From NCBI GenBank assembly GCA_001557035.1, contig LSKJ01000122.1, positions 1 through 9,540 of the forward strand: DNA of 9,540 nucleotides, given 5' to 3'. The first letter of the stretch is position 1; each line of letters starts with the position of its first letter. This DNA comes from Rhodospirillaceae bacterium CCH5-H10 (lineage in GTDB: Bacteria; Pseudomonadota; Alphaproteobacteria; Reyranellales; Reyranellaceae). Below are positions 5,999-9,540 of the stretch, one piece after another. The translations under genes were made by a program, and so were the position numbers. The notes under the pieces are model-generated. The model worked only from the letters and a program-made list of their open reading frames with translations. It was not told the origin of the DNA and did not search any database.

Positions 5999-6961
5999 AT
6001 GAAGCTCAGCGTCGCCATCCAGATGGACCATGTCTCGACCATCGACATCGACGGCGATTCGACCTTCGTGCTGGGCCTGGAGGCGGAAAAGCGCGGTTAC
6101 GCGGTCTGGCACTACACGCCGCAGGACCTGATCTTCCGCGACCGCAAGGTGATGGCGCGCGCCCAGCCGATGAAGCTCCGGCGCGAGAAAGGCAATCACT
6201 TCACGCTGGGCGCCCCGGAGATGATCGACCTGTCCACGATCGACGTGGTCCTGTTGCGCCAAGATCCGCCGTTCGACATGTCGTACATCACGACGACGCA
6301 TCTGCTGGAGCATGTCCATCCGAAGACCCTGGTGGTCAACGATCCGGCGAGCGTGCGCAATGCGCCAGAGAAGCTGTTCGTCACGCATTTCGACAATGTG
6401 ATGCCGCCGACGCTCATCACCACCGACGCCCGCGCGCTGCGCGAATTCCGCGACGAGCACAAGGACATCATCCTGAAGCCCCTGTTCGGCAACGGTGGCG
6501 CCGGCGTGTTCCGGGTGCGGCCCGACGACGAGAATTTCGCCTCGCTGCTCGAGATGTTCTCGCAGCGCAGCCGCGAGCCGGTGATCGCCCAGCGTTATCT
6601 TCCCGAGGTGCGCAAGGGCGACAAGCGCATCATCCTGATCGACGGCAAGGCGGTCGGCGCGATCGACCGCGTGCCGGCGGCCGGCGAGGCGCGCTCGAAC
6701 ATGCATGTCGGCGGCAAGGCGGTGAAGGCCTCGCTCACCAAGCGCGACATCGAGCTGTGCGAGACGATCGGGCCGGAACTGGCGAAGCGCGGCCTGATCT
6801 TCGTCGGCATCGACGTGATCGGCGACTATCTCACGGAGATCAACGTCACGTCGCCGACCGGGCTGCAGCAGATCAACCGCTTCGACGGCGTCTCGCTCGA
6901 GGCGCAGATCTGGGACCGTATCGAGGTCCGCTACCAGGAAACCCGCGGGAGCAAGCCATGA
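5999..6961 (+). CDS. gshB: Glutathione synthetase
   Basis: 320 aa, near the E. coli GshB length. Catalyses ATP-dependent joining of gamma-glutamylcysteine and glycine, the second step of glutathione synthesis, in the cytoplasm. ATP-grasp signatures in order: [20 protein letters not shown] (15-34), [11 protein letters not shown] (83-93), [14 protein letters not shown] (114-127), [16 protein letters not shown] (158-173), [18 protein letters not shown] (215-234) and [19 protein letters not shown] (270-288), with E280 and N282 as expected metal ligands. ATG at 5999 is preceded by AGGA with 7 nt spacing. The 45-bp gap after the SirB1-like gene is the largest inside the cluster and could hold a secondary promoter, but I cannot identify one. 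No gshA is in the window. The stop overlaps the ankyrin gene start (ATGA). Confidence 0.97.
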   Translation: MKLSVAIQMDHVSTIDIDGDSTFVLGLEAEKRGYAVWHYTPQDLIFRDRKVMARAQPMKLRREKGNHFTLGAPEMIDLSTIDVVLLRQDPPFDMSYITTTHLLEHVHPKTLVVNDPASVRNAPEKLFVTHFDNVMPPTLITTDARALREFRDEHKDIILKPLFGNGGAGVFRVRPDDENFASLLEMFSQRSREPVIAQRYLPEVRKGDKRIILIDGKAVGAIDRVPAAGEARSNMHVGGKAVKASLTKRDIELCETIGPELAKRGLIFVGIDVIGDYLTEINVTSPTGLQQINRFDGVSLEAQIWDRIEVRYQETRGSKP

Positions 6962-7524
6962 TTCGCCGTTCGTTTCTTTCCCTTTCCCTGATCCTGCCGG
7001 CCGGCGCGGCCTTTGCGCAGGCGCTGGGCGGTACCGAGCTGTTCGGCCAGAAGCAGATCGTGCGGGCGGTCCTCGAGGGCGACGACGAGAAGGTGCGGCA
7101 GGCGCTGCTGAAGCACGAGAGCCCGAACCAGACCGCCAACAACGGTTCGCCCCTGCTGACGGTGGCGGTCCGCGCGGGGCATATTCCCGTCGTCGAGACC
7201 CTGCTCAAGGGCGGTGCCATGCCCGATGCCGTCGATCCCGAAGGCTACACGGCCGTCATGCGGGCGGCCGAGAAGGGCGATGTCGAGATCGTCGAGATCC
7301 TGCTGCGCCGCAACGCCAGCACGCGCGCGCAGAACCGGCAGGGACAGACGGCGCTGATGATCGCCTCGGCGCGCGGCTACGCGGAGATCGTGCGGCTGCT
7401 GCTGGAAAAGAAGGCCGACCCGAACTCGCGCGACTTCACCGGGCGCACGGCGCTGGGCTATGCCAGGCAGGCCAATCGCGGTTCGATCGAGGCGATGCTG
7501 CGCCGGGCCGGCGGCAAGGAATGA
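6958..7524 (+). CDS. Exported ankyrin-repeat protein
   Basis: 188 aa. The ATG at 6958 overlaps the gshB stop and has GGGAG 6 nt upstream. A Sec-type signal peptide is plain: MIRRS, a hydrophobic core, then an AFA site with likely cleavage before Q21. The mature protein is almost entirely ankyrin repeats of about 33 residues: a degenerate first repeat at ~29-61, then ~62-93, 94-126, 127-159 and a short capping repeat ~160-185. Recognisable consensus pieces include [23 protein letters not shown] and [23 protein letters not shown]. No enzymatic domain. Predicted periplasmic; a protein-protein interaction or scaffold role is inferred from the fold only. Some bacterial ankyrin proteins (Pseudomonas AnkB) assist oxidative-stress defence, which makes linkage to gshB suggestive but unproven. 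The next gene starts in its stop codon. Confidence 0.88.
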   Translation: MIRRSFLSLSLILPAGAAFAQALGGTELFGQKQIVRAVLEGDDEKVRQALLKHESPNQTANNGSPLLTVAVRAGHIPVVETLLKGGAMPDAVDPEGYTAVMRAAEKGDVEIVEILLRRNASTRAQNRQGQTALMIASARGYAEIVRLLLEKKADPNSRDFTGRTALGYARQANRGSIEAMLRRAGGKE

Positions 7525-7964
7525 CCGCGTCCGGGACGGCGCCGATCCGGATCACCGGCTCGCTGGCGATCGACCCGGAGGAAATCCAGGAAAGCTTCGT
7601 TCGGGCGGCCGGTCCGGGTGGCCAGCACGTCAACACGACATCGACGGCGGTGCAGTTGCGCTTCGACGTGCGCCGTTCGCCGTCGCTGCCCGACGACGTG
7701 CGGCAACGGCTGGAACGCCTGGCCGGACGGCGCCTGACGCGCGATGGCGTGCTGGTCCTCGTGGCCCAGGGCCAGCGCAGCCAGTTGCGCAACCGCGAGG
7801 AGGCACTCGCCCGCCTGGTCGAGTTGATCCTCGAAGCGACCCACAAGCCGGTGCCGCGTGTGAAGACCAAGGTGAGCCGTTCCGCGAAGCGTCGGCGCGT
7901 CGACGACAAGAAGCGTCACGGCGCCGTCAAATCCCTGCGGCGCGCCCGGTCATCCGACGACTGA
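7521..7964 (+). CDS. arfB: Alternative ribosome-rescue factor ArfB (YaeJ-type peptidyl-tRNA hydrolase)
   Basis: 147 aa. Release-factor-like domain with RAAGPGGQHVNTTSTAVQLRF (28-48), where GGQ (33-35) carries the residues that hydrolyse peptidyl-tRNA in the large subunit. There is no stop-codon recognition domain. Instead the C-terminal tail (about 110-147) is lysine/arginine-rich (KTKVSRSAKRRR, DDKKRHGAVKSLRRAR), as in ArfB, whose tail enters the empty mRNA channel of stalled ribosomes. Length agrees with E. coli YaeJ. A mitochondrial ICT1-like or generic RF-like label would describe the same family. ATG overlaps the ankyrin stop (ATGA), with AAGGA abutting the start, so coupling is likely. 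Last gene of the cluster. I find no clear terminator before fumC. Confidence 0.94.
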   Translation: MTASGTAPIRITGSLAIDPEEIQESFVRAAGPGGQHVNTTSTAVQLRFDVRRSPSLPDDVRQRLERLAGRRLTRDGVLVLVAQGQRSQLRNREEALARLVELILEATHKPVPRVKTKVSRSAKRRRVDDKKRHGAVKSLRRARSSDD

Positions 7965-8018
7965 CGACGCGCCGGCTATTGCGCTAAGGTCACGGCCTTG
8001 TAGCAGAAGAGGTGCGCC

Positions 8019-9422
8019 GTGACGGATGTTCGCAAAGAGACAGATAGCCTCGGTGAGGTGAGCGTTCCCGCCGACAAGCTGTGGGGCGCGCAGACGCAGC
8101 GGTCGCTGGAGCATTTCAGCATCGGCAAGGACCTGATGCCGCGCGAGATGATCACCGCCTATGCCACGCTGAAGAAGGCCTGCGCCAACGCCAACCACGC
8201 CGGCAAGCGGCTGGACGACACCGCGCACAAGCTGATCCTCGAGACCTGCGACGAGATCCTGGCCGGCCAGCATCACGACATGTTCCCGCTGCACGTCTGG
8301 ATGACCGGCAGCGGCACGCAGTTCAACATGAACGTGAACGAGGTGATCTCAAATCGCTGCTGCCAGCTCGCCGGCACGCCGCTCGGCTCGAAGAAGCCGG
8401 TGCATCCTAACGACCACGTGAACATGTCGCAGTCGTCGAACGATTCGTTCCCGTCGGTCATGTACATCGCCGCCGCCGTCAACACGAAGGAGCGCCTGCT
8501 GCCGTCGCTGAAGGCGCTGCACGATGCGATCGATGCCAAGGCGAAGGAATGGGCGAGCATCGTCAAGATCGGCCGCACCCACATGCAGGATGCGACGCCG
8601 ATCACGCTTGGCCAGGAATGGTCGGGCTATGCCGGCATGCTGGCCGACAATATCGAGCGGGTCGAGGATGCCCTGAAGGGTGTCTATCGCCTGGCGCTGG
8701 GCGGTACGGCGGTCGGCACCGGCATCAACGCGGCGCCGGGCTTTGACGTGGCCGCCGCGGCTGAAATCGCCAAGCTGACCGGACTGCCGTTCGTGACGGC
8801 GCCCAACAAGTTCACGGTGCAGGGCGCGCACGATGCGCTGGTCCAGCTCTCGGGCGCCTTTCGCACGCTCGCGGTCTCGCTCTACAAGATCGCCAACGAC
8901 ATCCGCCTGATGTCGTGCGGCCCGCGCGCCGGCTTTGCCGAACTGCACATCCCGGAGAACGAGCCGGGTTCCTCGATCATGCCGGGCAAGGTCAACCCGA
9001 CCCAGGCCGAGGCGCTGACCATGATCGCGGTGCAGGTCATGGCCAACGACGTCGCGGTCGGCTTCGGCGGCGCCAGCGGCTACCTCGAGATGAACGTGTA
9101 CAAGCCGCTGATGATCTACAACATCACGCACTCGATCACGCTGATGACCGACGGTTGCGCCAACTTCCGCAAGTTCCTGGTCGAGGGCACGCAGCCCAAC
9201 CTCAAGAAGATCAAGGAATATGTCGACCGCTCGCTGATGCTTGTGACGGCGCTGGCGCCCGTGATCGGCTACGACAAGGCGTCGAAGATCGCCCATTACG
9301 CGATCGACCACGACCTCACGCTGAAGGAAGCCGCGCTGAAGCTTGAGTATGTGACGGAGGCCGAGTTCGACAAGGTCGTCGACCCGTCGAAGATGGTTCA
9401 TCCCTACGTCGCGACGGAGTAG
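8019..9422 (+). CDS. fumC: Class II fumarate hydratase (iron-independent)
   Basis: 467 aa, full length. Interconverts fumarate and L-malate in the TCA cycle as a cytoplasmic homotetramer of the aspartase/fumarase superfamily. Motifs: [14 protein letters not shown] (16-29), [12 protein letters not shown] (94-105), SQSSNDSFP (137-145), [10 protein letters not shown] (185-194, with H188), [10 protein letters not shown] (228-237) and the signature [11 protein letters not shown] (317-327), whose S318 is the catalytic serine. Starts at GTG 8019, with AGAGG (8008-8012) 6 nt upstream. The N-terminus then lines up with other FumC proteins. It is 54 nt downstream of arfB, so it may have its own promoter, but no convincing -35/-10 pair is visible there. 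Lacks the iron-sulfur architecture of class I fumarases, so it should be oxygen-tolerant. Confidence 0.97.
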   Translation: MTDVRKETDSLGEVSVPADKLWGAQTQRSLEHFSIGKDLMPREMITAYATLKKACANANHAGKRLDDTAHKLILETCDEILAGQHHDMFPLHVWMTGSGTQFNMNVNEVISNRCCQLAGTPLGSKKPVHPNDHVNMSQSSNDSFPSVMYIAAAVNTKERLLPSLKALHDAIDAKAKEWASIVKIGRTHMQDATPITLGQEWSGYAGMLADNIERVEDALKGVYRLALGGTAVGTGINAAPGFDVAAAAEIAKLTGLPFVTAPNKFTVQGAHDALVQLSGAFRTLAVSLYKIANDIRLMSCGPRAGFAELHIPENEPGSSIMPGKVNPTQAEALTMIAVQVMANDVAVGFGGASGYLEMNVYKPLMIYNITHSITLMTDGCANFRKFLVEGTQPNLKKIKEYVDRSLMLVTALAPVIGYDKASKIAHYAIDHDLTLKEAALKLEYVTEAEFDKVVDPSKMVHPYVATE

Positions 9423-9490
9423 GCGGCACGTCGTCCTCTCCGAGACCTCTAGAGGCTTTCCGAACACGATAGGATCGCCAACACTAACCT

Positions 9491-9531
9491 CATGCTGAGG
9501 AGCGCTCCACAGGAGCGCGTCTCGAAGCATG
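9491..9531. repeat. Nested palindromic intergenic repeat element
   Basis: Three nested arm pairs are visible: CATGC (9491-9495) with GCATG (9527-9531), GAG (9497-9499) with CTC (9521-9523), and GCGCTCC (9502-9508) with GGAGCGC (9512-9518) around an ACA loop. The layout (CAT..TGAGGAG, a variable GC stem, then GCGTCTCGAAG..ATG) matches a palindromic element I remember as common between genes in alphaproteobacteria such as Bradyrhizobium relatives. Only one copy is in this window. It lies 69 nt after the fumC stop and could fold in RNA as a transcript-end hairpin, but no T-run follows, so it is not a classical intrinsic terminator. Between fumC and this element there is a 10-bp palindrome, CCTCTAGAGG (9446-9455), of unknown meaning. 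Confidence 0.6.
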
Positions 9532-9540
9532 GGCACGAGC

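Noticed and set aside
4733..6706. A 657-codon open frame on the minus strand
   Set aside because: It runs antisense through yraN, the SirB1-like gene and most of gshB, all of which have strong family motifs. Its translation is rich in Arg, His, Gln, Asp and Val without recognisable motifs, as expected for an antisense shadow in GC-rich DNA.
6757..7524. A longer 255-aa version of the ankyrin protein
   Set aside because: The extra 67 N-terminal residues lie inside the end of gshB and bury the signal peptide. The ATG at 6958 has a ribosome binding site and a clean signal sequence.
7965..8018. Promoter for fumC in the gap after arfB
   Set aside because: TTGCGC (7979) and TTGTAG (7998) are weak matches with a 13-nt spacer, too short for a sigma70 promoter.
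9446..9455. CCTCTAGAGG palindrome as a fumC terminator
   Set aside because: Without a loop it gives only a 3-bp stem, and no T-run follows. Not enough for an intrinsic terminator call.
8349..9536. A 395-codon open frame on the minus strand
   Set aside because: Antisense to fumC for nearly its whole length and low in motif content. fumC is unmistakable on the plus strand.

Overview
The window is GC-rich chromosomal DNA with dense gene packing and many 4-bp start/stop overlaps. It most resembles an alphaproteobacterium. The gene order rsmI–yraN–SirB1-like–gshB, the short LpoA-like lipoprotein divergent to rsmI, and a CATGCTGAGG...TCTCGAAGCATG-type palindromic element after fumC all fit that group. 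A Rhodospirillales- or Reyranella-like source is a guess from general resemblance only. I see no tRNA, rRNA, CRISPR array, insertion sequence, integrase or phage gene.

Left part (1–3849). Two genes read leftward at the edge: a CFA/mycolic-acid-cyclopropane-synthase-type methyltransferase (63–953) and, just after it, the first 18 codons of an unidentified gene (1–54) with a strong ribosome binding site. A divergent intergenic region of about 190 bp (954–1147) holds a dyad near a TATA-like hexamer. It leads into a rightward aspartyl/asparaginyl beta-hydroxylase-type dioxygenase gene (1148–1927). That gene converges, with only 6 nt between stops, on a leftward pair: an LpoA/periplasmic-binding-protein-like lipoprotein (2674–3849) followed 2 nt later by a HAD phosphatase (1934–2671).

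Middle (3879–7964). A tight rightward cluster, probably one or two transcripts: rsmI (16S rRNA 2'-O-methyltransferase), yraN (UPF0102 nuclease-fold protein), a SirB1-type transglutaminase-like/TPR protein, gshB (glutathione synthetase), a small exported ankyrin-repeat protein and arfB (ribosome-rescue peptidyl-tRNA hydrolase). rsmI/yraN, gshB/ankyrin and ankyrin/arfB each share an ATGA overlap. The cluster mixes ribosome maturation and rescue with glutathione synthesis.

Right part (8019–9540). fumC (class II fumarase, GTG start) has its own ribosome binding site. The last 120 bp are non-coding and carry a nested palindromic repeat element.

This is mostly housekeeping content. I find no convincing undescribed multi-gene system. 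The points most worth a second look are the methyltransferase, in which two of the four side chains that hold bicarbonate in the characterised family members are substituted, the dyad with mutually exclusive pairings upstream of the hydroxylase, the secreted ankyrin protein inside the gshB–arfB run, and the 3' repeat.
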